64,000 bases of DNA from Pandoraea faecigallinarum (GCF_001029105.3 NZ_CP011807.3:3100001-3164000); one strand, 5' to 3'. Positions 1 to 9,807 are shown, counted from the stretch's first letter. Made by a program: numbers and translations. The notes: generated by a model not told the origin, from the letters alone.

Positions 1-618
1 GTCGTTATGGCAGTGCACCGACCAGACGGCCTTGTCCGAATTCGGCACGCGCTCACGCAACGTACGCACCAATTGGCCGTAGAGTTCCGGCACGCCGTAG
101 CCGACCGTGTCGGCCACGTTAATGGTGGTCGCCCCCTCGTCGATCACCGCTTCCAGCACCCGGCACAGGAAGCCCAGATCCGAACGGCTGCCGTCTTCCG
201 GCGAAAATTCGATGTTGTCCGTGAATTGACGCGCGTAACGCACGGCAAGCTTCGCCTGCTCGAACACCTGATCCGGTGTCATGCGCAGCTTCTTCTCCAT
301 GTGAAGCGGCGACGTGGCGATGAAGGTGTGGATACGCGACGAGTTCGCCCCCTTGAGCGCTTCGGCGGCACGGGCGATGTCACGGTCGTTGGCGCGGGCC
401 AGCGAGCAAACCGTGCTGTCCTTGACAATGCCGGCGATTGCCTGAATGGCTTCGAAGTCACCGTTCGAGCTGGCGGCGAAGCCGGCTTCGATGACGTCCA
501 CGCGCAGGCGCTCCAGTTGACGGGCGATGCGGATCTTTTCGTCGCGCGTCATCGATGCGCCCGGCGACTGTTCGCCGTCGCGTAGCGTCGTATCGAAAAT
601 GATCAGCTTGTCAGCCAT
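1..618 (-). CDS. leuA: 2-isopropylmalate synthase, N-terminal 206 residues (runs off left edge)
   Basis: LeuA condenses acetyl-CoA with 2-oxoisovalerate in the first committed step of leucine synthesis. The visible part has the DTTLRDGEQ motif starting at residue 9, which carries the metal-binding Asp and catalytic Arg, and ends with HCHND, whose two His (202 and 204) are metal ligands at the positions known from the enterobacterial enzyme. The ATG is preceded by an AGGAGC ribosome site. The rest of the TIM barrel and the leucine-sensing C-terminal domain lie outside the window. A good sigma70 promoter lies about 235 bases upstream. Identity is secure from the motifs. Confidence 0.97.
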   Translation of the reverse strand, partial: MADKLIIFDTTLRDGEQSPGASMTRDEKIRIARQLERLRVDVIEAGFAASSNGDFEAIQAIAGIVKDSTVCSLARANDRDIARAAEALKGANSSRIHTFIATSPLHMEKKLRMTPDQVFEQAKLAVRYARQFTDNIEFSPEDGSRSDLGFLCRVLEAVIDEGATTINVADTVGYGVPELYGQLVRTLRERVPNSDKAVWSVHCHND

Positions 619-725
619 GATTTGCTCCTGTGGGGGTCTCGTAGGGTTCGGTTTGTTCTTGATGTCCGGCGAAGGTGCCTGCGCGGGCTGAAGCCTGCGG
701 GGCCACGGCCGTCGGTGGCGGACAA

Positions 726-791
726 CTACCGGGAGGGAATCAGCGCGCGACGCGCGCAGGCATGGCCGGCCCGAAGGCGGAGTAACGGCAT
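726..791 (-). CDS. possible 21-residue leader ORF in the leuA 5' region
   Basis: Between the leuA promoter and leuA there is an ATG-to-TAG reading frame of 21 codons that begins M-P-L-L-R-L-R. It has four Leu codons, including a TTA, which is rare at this GC content. It could be a leucine leader peptide for attenuation. There is no clear ribosome site and no run of Leu codons, so it may be chance. The surrounding gap (619-942) holds no other gene. Confidence 0.2.
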   Translation of the reverse strand: MPLLRLRAGHACARRALIPSR

Positions 792-852
792 GGCATTGGC
801 GGTGCGTGAGGAAAGGCCCGGAGCCGGGATGGCGCCTGAAATCATGAGCGCC

Positions 853-881
853 AATATAGTCGCAATCGGGGGTTTTCGCAA
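853..881 (-). promoter_or_regulatory. sigma70 promoter of leuA
   Basis: Read on the minus strand, TTGCGA (876-881) is followed after exactly 17 bases by TATATT (853-858). Transcription would start near 846 and give a leader of about 230 bases before leuA, long enough to hold regulation. It is the best promoter match in the 324-base gap between the Kbp-like gene and leuA. Confidence 0.65.
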
Positions 882-942
882 CGCGGGAGACGGGCGGCAA
901 GCCCCGTGGAAGGCCGGGCTGGAAGTCGTCGGACGAAGTCGG

Positions 943-1428
943 TTACAGCGGCGGAATACGCAGCATCTGCCCCGGGTAGATTTTGTCGGGACTGGAGAGC
1001 ATTGGCTTGTTGGCTTCGAAGATAGCGTTGTACTTATTGGCGTCGCCGTATTCGGATTTGGAGATCGCCGAGAGCGTGTCGCCCGATTTGACGGTGTAGT
1101 ACTTCGCCTCGGCCGAGGCCGCCGTCGAGACGGACATCTGGTCGTCGACCGTCTTCACGCCCCTCACATTGCCGCAGCACAGCAGGATCTTTTCCTTGGT
1201 GGCCTGATCGGCGGCAACCCCGTACACCTTGACCGTGCGCGTTGCGCCGTCGAATTCGGCATCGAGCCCGGTCGCCTCCAGTCCTTGAGACCTGATGTAA
1301 TTCTCGATGGCCTCGCCCGCCGCGCGATTCGCGGCATCGGCGTCGGGGCCGGGCGCCGGCGGCTCTGCCGCGTGTGCCTTGCCCAGGAGCGCTTCGCCCG
1401 CATCCATCACGAAGTCCAGAATGCCCAT
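943..1428 (-). CDS. kbp: BON and LysM domain protein, Kbp/YgaU-like
   Basis: The 161-residue protein has the order of the Escherichia coli potassium-binding protein Kbp: a short N-terminal segment, a BON domain (about residues 35-95) and a C-terminal LysM domain (about 108-158, starting YYTVKSGDTLSAIS). Kbp is a cytoplasmic K+ sensor needed for growth at high external potassium. The protein starts MGILDFVMDAGEALLG, as in the family, and has no signal peptide, so the LysM domain is unlikely to bind the cell wall here. It follows pssA and precedes leuA on the same strand but is separated from both by about 200-320 bases. K+ binding is inferred from the family. Confidence 0.85.
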   Translation of the reverse strand: MGILDFVMDAGEALLGKAHAAEPPAPGPDADAANRAAGEAIENYIRSQGLEATGLDAEFDGATRTVKVYGVAADQATKEKILLCCGNVRGVKTVDDQMSVSTAASAEAKYYTVKSGDTLSAISKSEYGDANKYNAIFEANKPMLSSPDKIYPGQMLRIPPL

Positions 1429-1599
1429 GATTTCTCCTTTGTCACGTTGAACTCACGTCGAACTATGGAAACGGCGCCGGGTCCGGCCCGATCGAGCCGG
1501 CCAACCCGGGCCACAGGGGTACTTCGATGACCGCCACCGTCAAGATTAGCGCATCCTGACGATGTCATGCCTGACAACTCTGACAGGTCGATGTGACAG

Positions 1600-1619
1600 G
1601 GGGCGTACCGGGACGCCCC
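1600..1619 (-). terminator. hairpin after pssA, weak terminator candidate
   Basis: GGGGCGT (1600-1606) and ACGCCCC (1613-1619) form a 7-bp stem with a 6-base loop just past the pssA stop. No run of T follows on the minus strand, so it may only stabilise the mRNA end. Confidence 0.35.
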
Positions 1620-1632
1620 TTGTCAGACTCGC

Positions 1633-2508
1633 TTACTCGTCGACTTCGCCGAAAATCCGCTGCCGACGCCCCTTCACGAAGCGGAACGCCCACAGCACGT
1701 AGCCCGACACGCTATACACGCAGAACATGCCGAACAGGGCCAAAGGCGGGTCCGAGGACACCAGAATGAAGCCGACCATGAACAGCAGCACCACACCGAA
1801 CGACACGCGCTGGCGCACGTCGAGCGCCTTGCCGCTGTAAAACGGCGCGTTCGACACCATCGACATGCCGGCGTAAATCGTCAGGAAAAATGCCACCCAG
1901 GGCATCCAGTAGACGTTCACCGGCAGCTTGTTGTCGATCGTGATCCAGACAAAGCCGGCAATCAGCGCTGCGGCCGCCGGGCTGGCAAGCCCCTGGAAGA
2001 AGCGCTTGTCGACCACGCCGATATTCGCGTTGAAACGCGCCAGACGCAGGGCGGCGCCCGCCACGTAGACAAAGGCCGCGAGCCAGCCCCACTTGCCGAT
2101 CTCGTGGAGAATCCATTCGTACATCACCAGCGCCGGCGCCACACCGAACGAGGTCATGTCGGAGAGCGAGTCGTACTGCTCGCCGAAGGCGCTCTGCGTG
2201 TTGGTCATGCGCGCGACACGTCCGTCCATGCCGTCGAGCACCATCGCAAAAAAGATGGCAATGGCCGCCTGCTCGAAGCGATCGTTCATTGCCTGCACGA
2301 TCGCGAAGAAGCCGCAGAACAGCGCGGCGGTCGTGAACGCGTTGGGCAGCAGATAGATGCCGCGATTGCGCGGGCGCACCGGCACGTCGTCGTCCACACT
2401 CGGATCGTGGTCTTCGTTCATCGATGGCTCTGAGGGATGCTTGTGACGGCCGAACGGCGAGAGATGCCTGACATTGTTGCGCAAGCGGCCGCGATGGTTT
2501 TCCGGCAT
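1633..2508 (-). CDS. pssA: CDP-diacylglycerol--serine O-phosphatidyltransferase
   Basis: PssA makes phosphatidylserine from CDP-diacylglycerol and serine in the inner membrane, one step before Psd. The 291-residue protein has the CDP-alcohol phosphotransferase motif as DGMDGRVARMTNTQSAFGEQYDS split over about residues 95-120: D-G-x2-D-G-x2-A-R followed by G-x3-D-S. Several hydrophobic helices follow. The start chosen (MPENHRG) has AAGGAGTTATTG directly upstream; a second ATG about 29 codons in (MNEDHDP) is possible. It lies 202 bases downstream of psd, and the two genes supply successive steps of phosphatidylethanolamine synthesis. Confidence 0.95.
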   Translation of the reverse strand: MPENHRGRLRNNVRHLSPFGRHKHPSEPSMNEDHDPSVDDDVPVRPRNRGIYLLPNAFTTAALFCGFFAIVQAMNDRFEQAAIAIFFAMVLDGMDGRVARMTNTQSAFGEQYDSLSDMTSFGVAPALVMYEWILHEIGKWGWLAAFVYVAGAALRLARFNANIGVVDKRFFQGLASPAAAALIAGFVWITIDNKLPVNVYWMPWVAFFLTIYAGMSMVSNAPFYSGKALDVRQRVSFGVVLLFMVGFILVSSDPPLALFGMFCVYSVSGYVLWAFRFVKGRRQRIFGEVDE

Positions 2509-2710
2509 CAATAACTCCTTGACGATGCTTGGGGTCGGTTCACGGACCCCAGGACTGCGGGCGGACCCGCGACGGATCACCGCTATTGGAACGCGAAAAG
2601 CGAAAGCAGTTGCAGGCCACGTCGTCCCGCCATAACGGGAGGTGACGATCCGGCAGCGTGCGACCCGATGTCGCGCCGCTGCCAGCGGCCCTGATGCAAG
2701 TTCGGGTGAC

Positions 2711-3346
2711 TTACAACTCGGCGAGAATCGTCGAGGTGGCGGACACCTTGTCGCCGATGGCCACACGCGGGCGCGAGCCGAGCGGCAGATACACGTCGAC
2801 ACGCGAACCGAAACGGATGAAGCCATAACGCTGACCGCGCGTCAGACGATCGCCCGCCTTCACGTAGCACAGAATGCGCCGCGCGATCAGGCCGGCGACC
2901 TGCACGCTCGTCACGATCTGGCCGCCGACGTCGATCACCAGCGCGTTACGCTCGTTCTCGAGCGATGCCTTGTCCAGATCGGCGTTGAAGAAACGGCCCG
3001 GGAAATATTCCACCTTGGTCACCGTGCCGTCAACAGGGGCACGATTCGAATGAACATTGAAAACGTTCATGAAGACGCTGATCTTCAGCGCTTCACGGCC
3101 TGCGTAGGGGTCCTGCGTGGTTTCGATGGCCACGATGCGACCGTCCGCCGGGGAGAGCACGGCGCCGGCCTGCTGCGGCACTTCGCGCGGCGGGTCGCGG
3201 AAGAACTGCAAGACGAACAGGGCGATCACCCAGAACGGCGCGGCCCAAAACACGCCAGCCATGAAATGCACGACGAGCGCAACGGCAACGGCGATACCCA
3301 GGAAGGGCCAGCCCTCACGGGCAATGATCGGGTGAGGATAATTCAT
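2711..3346 (-). CDS. psd: phosphatidylserine decarboxylase, short form
   Basis: Psd decarboxylates phosphatidylserine to phosphatidylethanolamine. The proenzyme of 211 residues is the short form common in Burkholderiales. It has two N-terminal membrane segments (about residues 14-50), then the catalytic domain. Autocleavage between Gly180 and Ser181 in the FGSR motif yields the pyruvoyl cofactor. The start [15 protein letters not shown] is the usual one for this family, although the ribosome site (AAGGA, 16 bases away) is poorly placed. It is followed by pssA on the same strand. The 402-base gap upstream holds the ilvC terminator and no other gene that I can support. Confidence 0.94.
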   Translation of the reverse strand: MNYPHPIIAREGWPFLGIAVAVALVVHFMAGVFWAAPFWVIALFVLQFFRDPPREVPQQAGAVLSPADGRIVAIETTQDPYAGREALKISVFMNVFNVHSNRAPVDGTVTKVEYFPGRFFNADLDKASLENERNALVIDVGGQIVTSVQVAGLIARRILCYVKAGDRLTRGQRYGFIRFGSRVDVYLPLGSRPRVAIGDKVSATSTILAEL

Positions 3347-3566
3347 GCGATTGAACTCGCGTCCTTGGTAAAACGGTTGAGTGAGCGGATCGGCCTGCAT
3401 TGGGCCGAACCGTGACGTGGCGGCATTGTAGCAATGCGCGCGAGGCGGCGACACTTTTTCCCCAATCGCCACGTTGGCGTCACATTGTCCGATGCGGGCC
3501 AAACCGGTCTCGGCGACGCCAAGACATGGCCGAAGCGACAAGGAAACCACCGACGGAACCACAAAC

Positions 3567-3620
3567 GAAAAGGCCGTCCGCCTTGCCATAGCAGCAGTGG
3601 CTACGGCAAAACGGACGGCC
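3567..3620 (-). terminator. intrinsic terminator of the ilvIHC operon
   Basis: On the minus strand GGCCGTCCG (3612-3620) pairs with CGGACGGCC (3572-3580). The arms between them also pair in part (TTGCCGTAGC with GCTATGGCAA). The stem is followed by TTTTCG. It lies 129 bases after the ilvC stop and isolates ilvC from psd. Confidence 0.8.
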
Positions 3621-3748
3621 CGAAGCAACGGTTCACGCGATACCGGACATCATGTCGCCATGCGCCCCGCCTGCGCTCACCGCCTGCCGCCGGCCCCCGT
3701 CGTCCGCAACTTCCGAACGCGCACCGCGCGGCACGTCATACTGACTAC

Positions 3749-4780
<1,032 letters not shown>

Positions 4781-4842
4781 TTACCAAAAATAAACTGAAA
4801 TCAGAATGGATCGAAATCCGCTTACCGCGTTGCCGTTGCCGG

Positions 4843-5334
4843 TCAGACCTTCAGGATGCGCTCACCGCGCCCGATGCCCGAGCCACCGGTACGAACCGTC
4901 TCGAGAATCGCCGTCTGGTCGAGCCCTTCGATGAATGCGTCGAGTTTCGACGAATTTCCGGTGAGCTCAATCGTATAGGTCTTTTCCGTAACGTCAATGA
5001 TGCGGCCGCGGAAAATATCCGACATCCGCTTCATCTCTTCCCGCTCCTTGCCCACTGCGCGAACCTTGATGAGCATGAGTTCGCGCTCGATGTGCGCACC
5101 TTCGGTCAGATCGACCACCTTCACCACCTCGATGAGCCGGTTCAGATGCTTGGTGATCTGCTCGATGACATCATCGGAGCCGGTCGTGACCACCGTCATG
5201 CGTGAGAGCGACCGGTCTTCGGTCGGCGCGACGGTGAGGGTCTCGATATTGTAGCCACGTGCCGAAAACAGCCCGACCACGCGCGACAGCGCGCCCGGCT
5301 CGTTCTCGAGCAAAACAGAAATAATGTGCCTCAT
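4843..5334 (-). CDS. ilvH: acetolactate synthase, small regulatory subunit
   Basis: IlvH is the ACT-domain regulatory subunit that activates the catalytic subunit and gives valine feedback inhibition. The 163-residue protein starts MRHIISVLLENEPGALSRVVGLFS, the classic ACT-domain opening with the valine-contact region. A second ACT-like domain follows about residue 80, after KVVDLTEGAHIERELMLIKV. It sits between the large subunit gene (90 bases upstream) and ilvC. The length fits the IlvH/IlvN family of about 160 residues. Confidence 0.97.
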   Translation of the reverse strand: MRHIISVLLENEPGALSRVVGLFSARGYNIETLTVAPTEDRSLSRMTVVTTGSDDVIEQITKHLNRLIEVVKVVDLTEGAHIERELMLIKVRAVGKEREEMKRMSDIFRGRIIDVTEKTYTIELTGNSSKLDAFIEGLDQTAILETVRTGGSGIGRGERILKV

Positions 5335-5424
5335 GGTGTATCCCGGATTGTCCTGGTTTGGGACGTCGCGCCCGCGCGCCGGTCATGCCGGCCGCCGCTG
5401 GCAGCGCGAACGCGCCTCGTCGTC

Positions 5425-7194
5425 TTACAGATCTTCCGAACCGAGCAGCATCTCGCTGATGCCCTTGCCCGCCTGGACCATCGGCCAGACGTTTTCGGTG
5501 GGATCCGTTTGGAAATCCATGAATACCGTACGATCCTTGAGCGCCAGCGCTTCGCGCAGTGCCGGCTCGACGTCCGACGACTTCTCGATGCGCATGCCCA
5601 CGTGGCCATACGCCTCGGCCAGCTTCACGAAGTCCGGCAGCGCGTCCATGTACGAACTGGAGTAACGCTTGCTGTATTCGATCTGCTGCCACTGACGGAC
5701 CATGCCCAGATAGCGGTTATTGAGCGACAGGATCTTGACCGGCGTGCGGTATTGCAGGCACGTCGAGAGTTCCTGAATGCACATCTGGATCGACCCTTCG
5801 CCGGTGATACAGGCGACTTCGGCATCCGGATGTGCCATCTTCACCCCCATCGCCGCCGGCAGGCCGAAGCCCATCGTGCCCAGACCACCGGAGTTGATCC
5901 AGCGGCGCGGCTTGTTGAAGCGATAGTACTGAGCGGCCCACATCTGATGCTGACCAACATCCGAGCACACGAAGGCTTCGCCGTCGGTGAGCTTCCAGTA
6001 CGTCTCGACGACGTGTTGCGGCTTGATGATTTCGCTCTTGCGATCAAACGCGAGGCAATCGCGCGAACGCCATTGCTCGATCTGCTTCCACCAGTCGGCC
6101 AGCGCCGCGGTGTCCGGGCCGTGTTCGGCCGTTTGCAGGTTTTCGATCATCTCGCGCAGCACTTCCTTCACGTCGCCAACGATCGGAATGTCGACCTTCA
6201 CACGCTTGGAAATCGACGACGGGTCGATATCGATGTGAATGATCTTGCGGGCGTTCGAGGAGAAGTGCTCCGGGTTGCCGATCACGCGATCGTCGAAACG
6301 GGCGCCGATGGCGATCAGCACGTCGCAGTGCTGCATGGCCATGTTGGCTTCGTACGTACCGTGCATGCCCAGCATACCGAGGAACTTGGGATCGCTCGCG
6401 CGATACCCGCCCAGGCCCATGAGCGTGTTGGTCACCGGATAGCCGAGCAGGTCGCAGAACTGATTCAGTTCCTTCGACGCGTCGGCCAGAATGATGCCTC
6501 CGCCGGTATAGATATAGGGACGCTTGGCCGAGAGCAGCAGGCTCATCGCCTTGCGGATCTGACCGGAGTGGCCCTTCGTCACCGGGTTGTACGAGCGCAG
6601 CGACACCGACTTCGGATATTCGAAGCGGCAGCGCGCCTTGGAGACGTCCTTCGGAATATCGACCAGCACCGGGCCCGGACGGCCGGTCTTGGCGATATAG
6701 AAGGCTTTCTTGACGGTGGCGGCGAGGTCACGCACGTCCTTCACGAGGAAGTTGTGCTTGACGCACGGACGCGTAATGCCGACTGTGTCGCACTCCTGGA
6801 AGGCGTCCTGACCGATGGCGGCCGTGGGCACCTGCCCGGTAATGATCACGAGCGGGATCGAATCCATATACGCCGTGGCAATCCCGGTGACCGCGTTGGT
6901 CACACCCGGGCCAGACGTCACGAGACACACGCCGACTTTGTCGGTGGAACGCGAATAAGCATCGGCCGCATGCACGGCTGCCTGCTCATGGCGCACCAGA
7001 ATGTGCTGGATCTTGTCCTGCTTGTAGAGTTCGTCGTAGATGTAGAGAACCGAACCGCCGGGATAACCCCACAGATGTTCGACCCCCTCTTCTTGAAGCG
7101 AGCGCACGAGGATCTCGGCGCCAATCATGTCTTCAGAAGTATTTTGGTGGCGTGCAGCTTCCGCCTCGGAGAATTCCGCGCTTGGCATGTTCAT
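5425..7194 (-). CDS. ilvI: acetolactate synthase, large catalytic subunit
   Basis: This thiamine-diphosphate enzyme joins two pyruvates, or pyruvate and 2-oxobutyrate. Residues in the N-terminal domain include WGYPGGSVLYIYDEL and the catalytic Glu in HILVRHEQAA. The ThDP/Mg2+ motif reads GEGSIQM with NNRYLGM about 30 residues later; many enzymes have GDGS here, and I recall the Glu version as usual in Burkholderiales. I chose the start MNMPSAEF because GAAAGG lies 8 bases upstream. The frame stays open for 43 more codons upstream to a GTG at 7323, so a longer form cannot be excluded. First gene of ilvIHC. Confidence 0.96.
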   Translation of the reverse strand: MNMPSAEFSEAEAARHQNTSEDMIGAEILVRSLQEEGVEHLWGYPGGSVLYIYDELYKQDKIQHILVRHEQAAVHAADAYSRSTDKVGVCLVTSGPGVTNAVTGIATAYMDSIPLVIITGQVPTAAIGQDAFQECDTVGITRPCVKHNFLVKDVRDLAATVKKAFYIAKTGRPGPVLVDIPKDVSKARCRFEYPKSVSLRSYNPVTKGHSGQIRKAMSLLLSAKRPYIYTGGGIILADASKELNQFCDLLGYPVTNTLMGLGGYRASDPKFLGMLGMHGTYEANMAMQHCDVLIAIGARFDDRVIGNPEHFSSNARKIIHIDIDPSSISKRVKVDIPIVGDVKEVLREMIENLQTAEHGPDTAALADWWKQIEQWRSRDCLAFDRKSEIIKPQHVVETYWKLTDGEAFVCSDVGQHQMWAAQYYRFNKPRRWINSGGLGTMGFGLPAAMGVKMAHPDAEVACITGEGSIQMCIQELSTCLQYRTPVKILSLNNRYLGMVRQWQQIEYSKRYSSSYMDALPDFVKLAEAYGHVGMRIEKSSDVEPALREALALKDRTVFMDFQTDPTENVWPMVQAGKGISEMLLGSEDL

Positions 7195-7285
7195 CGTCGA
7201 CCTTTCAAAGTTTCGGCAAAAATTTTGATTGGGTGCTCTCCCCTCGAACTTGTGGTCCGGGCTCAAGCTGCGCGTCTGAATGATA

Positions 7286-7306
7286 GGCACACCGGATAGG
7301 TATGCC
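7286..7306 (-). promoter_or_regulatory. hairpin in the ilvI leader
   Basis: GGCACACC (7286-7293) and GGTATGCC (7299-7306) pair over 8 bp with one G-U wobble and a 5-base loop. The hairpin would lie in the first half of the ilvI leader transcript. No T run follows, so a direct terminator role is unsupported. Confidence 0.35.
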
Positions 7307-7341
7307 GATATAGAGACAATCACAGATATTGCGAACTGGCA

Positions 7342-7370
7342 ACATTACTGGTTCGCAGCAAAATGGTCAA
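7342..7370 (-). promoter_or_regulatory. sigma70 promoter of ilvIHC
   Basis: On the minus strand TTGACC (7365-7370) is followed after 17 bases by TAATGT (7342-7347). This gives a leader of about 140 bases before ilvI. It lies in the 477-base divergent gap between ilvI and the ECF sigma gene; the rest of that gap has the sigma-side repeats at 7599-7619 and no gene I can support. Confidence 0.6.
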
Positions 7371-7598
7371 GCAGGTTTATGCATTTGCAGCATGATCGCG
7401 AACCCGGCATCGCAAATTTCCCACACCTGCGGCATACCTTCCCACGCTGGTGCACAATCCTCACATCGTAGGAATGTAGCGAACGCGCCTGTACCGCCAC
7501 TTCGACACGACGCAACAGAGCGTGTAAGAACATGACAGAACCGGAGCAAAAGCGGTTACAGGCAAGCGCGTTTTTGGTAGCATCCGCACCGACTACGC

Positions 7599-7619
7599 GA
7601 TCTTTACGTGATCTTTACG
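7599..7619 (+). repeat. 10-bp direct repeat one helical turn apart, upstream of the sigma gene
   Basis: GATCTTTACG occurs at 7599-7608 and again at 7610-7619, so the repeat period is 11 bp. It ends 52 bases before the sigma factor start. A dimeric regulator or a promoter element is possible; I recognise no specific factor. Confidence 0.45.
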
Positions 7620-7671
7620 CTTACACGGCATTTCACAGGCGCAGCCGCAAACGCTGCGTGTACCCCACCGG

Positions 7672-8244
7672 ATGGCATCTGACAAGGAACTGGCGGATTT
7701 TCTCGCAGGCATCGAGCGGCGCGCTTTCAAGCAGGCCGTCTATGCCGTACGCGACGACGAGGCCGCCCTCGATATCGTTCAGGATGCGATGATCCGTCTG
7801 GCCGAGAAATACGGCGACAAACCGCCGGCCGACCTGCCGTTGTTGTTCACGCGCATCCTCCAGAACACCATTCACGATTACTTCCGCCGCCAGAAGGTGC
7901 GCAACACCTGGGTGACGTTGTTCTCCAATCTAGCCGGCCCCGGCGAGGACGAACGCGACGATTTCGACCCCCTGGAAACCTTGCTGGGCGAGGACGGGTC
8001 AGTGCAAACCGAGAGCAGCGAGGATTCGGTTTCGCGTGCCGAAACCCTCACACTCATCGAGGCGGAAATACAGAAACTACCGGCACGTCAACGAGAAGCC
8101 TTCCTCATGCGTTATTGGGAGGACATGGACGTTGCCGAGACCGCCGCCACGATGGGGTGCTCGGAAGGCAGTGTCAAAACGCACTGCTCGCGTGCCACGC
8201 ACGCATTGGCGCAGGCGTTGAAGGCAAAAGGGATCAGGTTATGA
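7672..8244 (+). CDS. ECF-type RNA polymerase sigma factor
   Basis: The 190-residue protein has sigma region 2 at about residues 10-80 (ALDIVQDAMIRLAEKYG and LFTRILQNTIHDYFRRQKVR) and region 4 at about 130-185 (LPARQREAFLMRYWEDMDVAETAATMGCSEGSVKTH), with a helix-turn-helix for the -35 element. An acidic linker joins them. The stop overlaps the start of the DUF3619 gene as ATGA, and a DUF3106 gene follows, an arrangement known from Burkholderiaceae. The small membrane protein next to it is a natural anti-sigma candidate, but that is inference. The start MASDKELADF has no good ribosome site. Confidence 0.93.
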   Translation: MASDKELADFLAGIERRAFKQAVYAVRDDEAALDIVQDAMIRLAEKYGDKPPADLPLLFTRILQNTIHDYFRRQKVRNTWVTLFSNLAGPGEDERDDFDPLETLLGEDGSVQTESSEDSVSRAETLTLIEAEIQKLPARQREAFLMRYWEDMDVAETAATMGCSEGSVKTHCSRATHALAQALKAKGIRL

Positions 8245-8669
8245 GTCACGATCTGGAAACGAGGGAAATCCGCTTCGCACATCGCGTGCGACGAGCATTG
8301 GACGAAGCATCCGATTCGCCGTCGCCGAACATCGCGGCCCGGCTGGCCGCCGCACGCCAGGAGGCGCTCGCCCGCAAGAAGCCCGAACCGGTCGCTGTCG
8401 TGCAACCGGCGCTGGTGCTCGCGGGTGTCGGAGCCATGCAGTCGCCGGAGATCGGCGGAGCGCGCCGTGCATTCGACAAACTGGGCCGTCTGGGCCTGCT
8501 CTGGCCGCTCGCTGCACTGGTGGTCGGTCTCGCAGGCATTGCGTACTGGGAACATCAACAGCATATTCAGGATCTGGCGGATATCGATGCTGCCGTTTTG
8601 AGCGACGAACTGCCGCTGTCGGCGTATGCCGATCACGGCTTCAACGCTTATGTGAAGCGTGCCCAGTAG
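8241..8669 (+). CDS. DUF3619 family single-pass membrane protein
   Basis: The 142-residue protein has a charged N-terminal half with the segment ETREIRFAHRVRRALDEA, and one membrane helix at about residues 85-107 (LGLLWPLAALVVGLAGIAYW), followed by a short C-terminal tail outside. It is translated with the sigma factor through an ATGA overlap. Position, size and topology fit an anti-sigma factor, but I see no zinc-binding or other known anti-sigma motif. The DUF3619 name comes from the family usually found between this sigma factor and a DUF3106 protein. Function is otherwise unknown. Confidence 0.8.
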   Translation: MSHDLETREIRFAHRVRRALDEASDSPSPNIAARLAAARQEALARKKPEPVAVVQPALVLAGVGAMQSPEIGGARRAFDKLGRLGLLWPLAALVVGLAGIAYWEHQQHIQDLADIDAAVLSDELPLSAYADHGFNAYVKRAQ

Positions 8670-9555
8670 TCCCCCCATCCAAGACCGCCCAGTGACGCAA
8701 CGCAACGTACTTTTTCTGGTCGCCGCGCTGATCGTCGCCGCACTTGCCGGCACGGCCGCGCTGCGCCGCTCGCCAGCCCCGGAACCGGTGTCCGACATGC
8801 CGCCGGCAATCGGCGGCACCGCCACGTCCGGCACCGGAGCCGGCACGCCGGGCGCGTCTTCCGCGCCGGTGGGCGCGCTCACCGCCGGTGTGCCGGGCGC
8901 CGCCAGCGCACCGGCAGCCGCACCGCCCTCGCCGGGTGGTGCATGGGCAAGGCTCACCGCCGAACAGCGGGAAGCCCTTGCCCCGCTCTCGCAGGACTGG
9001 AACCGGATGAGCGAGCGTCAGCGCGAAAAGTGGGTCGAGATCGCCAAACGTTTCCGCACGCTCTCGCCCGATGGCCGCAAGCGTTTGCACGACCGTATGG
9101 CCGACTGGGTGCGCCTGACGCCCGAGCAACGTCAGCTGGCGCGCGAAAGTTACGAGAACGCCAAGGCGCTGCCCCCGGAGCGCAAGGCGCAGGTGTGGCA
9201 GCAGTACCAGCAGCTCACGGAAGAACAGAAAAAGCGTCTGGCGGCGGACGACAAGAAGCAGTCCAACCGTCCGAACGTGGTCAGCGCCCCGCCGTCGGGC
9301 CGCTCGGGCGTGAAAAACCCGTATGCTGCCGTGCACCGCAAGGATGCCGCCGCCGCTACGAAGAGCACTCAGTTGCCGGTCCCGGGCCCGCTGGCATCCG
9401 CGCCGGCGGCCGCGCCCGCGGCTGCGGCATCCGCACCGTCGAGCGCCGCGCCGGCACCGGCGGCGGCGAGCAACGGCGCAGCAAGCGCCGCACCGGCCAA
9501 CGGCGACAGGAACGGCGACGCCGTCTTCAATTCGGATCTGTATCACCACAACTGA
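8659..9555 (+). CDS. DUF3106 domain protein, membrane-anchored
   Basis: An N-terminal membrane or signal segment (NVLFLVAALIVAALAG) is followed by an Ala/Pro/Gly-rich stretch, then a helical domain with repeats of the form W-x-x-L-(T/S)-x-E-(Q/R)-R (WARLTAEQREAL, WVEIAKRFRTLSPDGRKRL, WVRLTPEQRQLA, LTEEQKKRL). This is the DUF3106 pattern. The C-terminal 90 residues are low-complexity Ala/Pro/Ser. Both possible starts are GTG: 8659, overlapping the previous gene, or 8692, just before the membrane segment. It probably acts in the periplasm with the sigma factor and DUF3619 protein. The molecular role is unknown. Confidence 0.82.
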   Translation: MPSSPPIQDRPVTQRNVLFLVAALIVAALAGTAALRRSPAPEPVSDMPPAIGGTATSGTGAGTPGASSAPVGALTAGVPGAASAPAAAPPSPGGAWARLTAEQREALAPLSQDWNRMSERQREKWVEIAKRFRTLSPDGRKRLHDRMADWVRLTPEQRQLARESYENAKALPPERKAQVWQQYQQLTEEQKKRLAADDKKQSNRPNVVSAPPSGRSGVKNPYAAVHRKDAAAATKSTQLPVPGPLASAPAAAPAAAASAPSSAAPAPAAASNGAASAAPANGDRNGDAVFNSDLYHHN

Positions 9556-9588
9556 TACGGGACGCCGCACCTCCTGCCGCATCTGAAT

Positions 9589-9613
9589 GGCCGCCTCCGG
9601 GCGGCCGTTTGCC
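9589..9613 (+). terminator. intrinsic terminator of the sigma-DUF3619-DUF3106 operon
   Basis: GGCCGCC (9589-9595) pairs with GGCGGCC (9600-9606) over a 4-base loop, followed by GTTTGCC. It starts 34 bases after the DUF3106 stop. Confidence 0.65.
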
Positions 9614-9807
9614 TTTACGTCCGGGCAATGCCCTGCACCGCGGCATCTACCCCTTCACCTTTGCGCCGACGAGCGCCCCGTCACGGGCTGGCTAGCCCAT
9701 CCGCCCAATCTTCCGCATAATGGGCGACGCTCCCGGTGCCAACACCACGCGCGTTGCGCGAACACGGCAACGGGACATCCGACAAAGAGAGTTCAGACCA
9801 CGCCGCG

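Noticed and set aside
5326..7299. 657-codon open frame opposite ilvI
   Set aside because: High-GC antisense shadow; composition is Arg/His/Asp-rich and the opposite strand is clearly ilvI.
7345..7533. 62-codon minus frame with several Cys upstream of ilvI
   Set aside because: It overlaps the ilvI promoter, and the Cys spacing (CRRC, CCKC) does not form a known motif.
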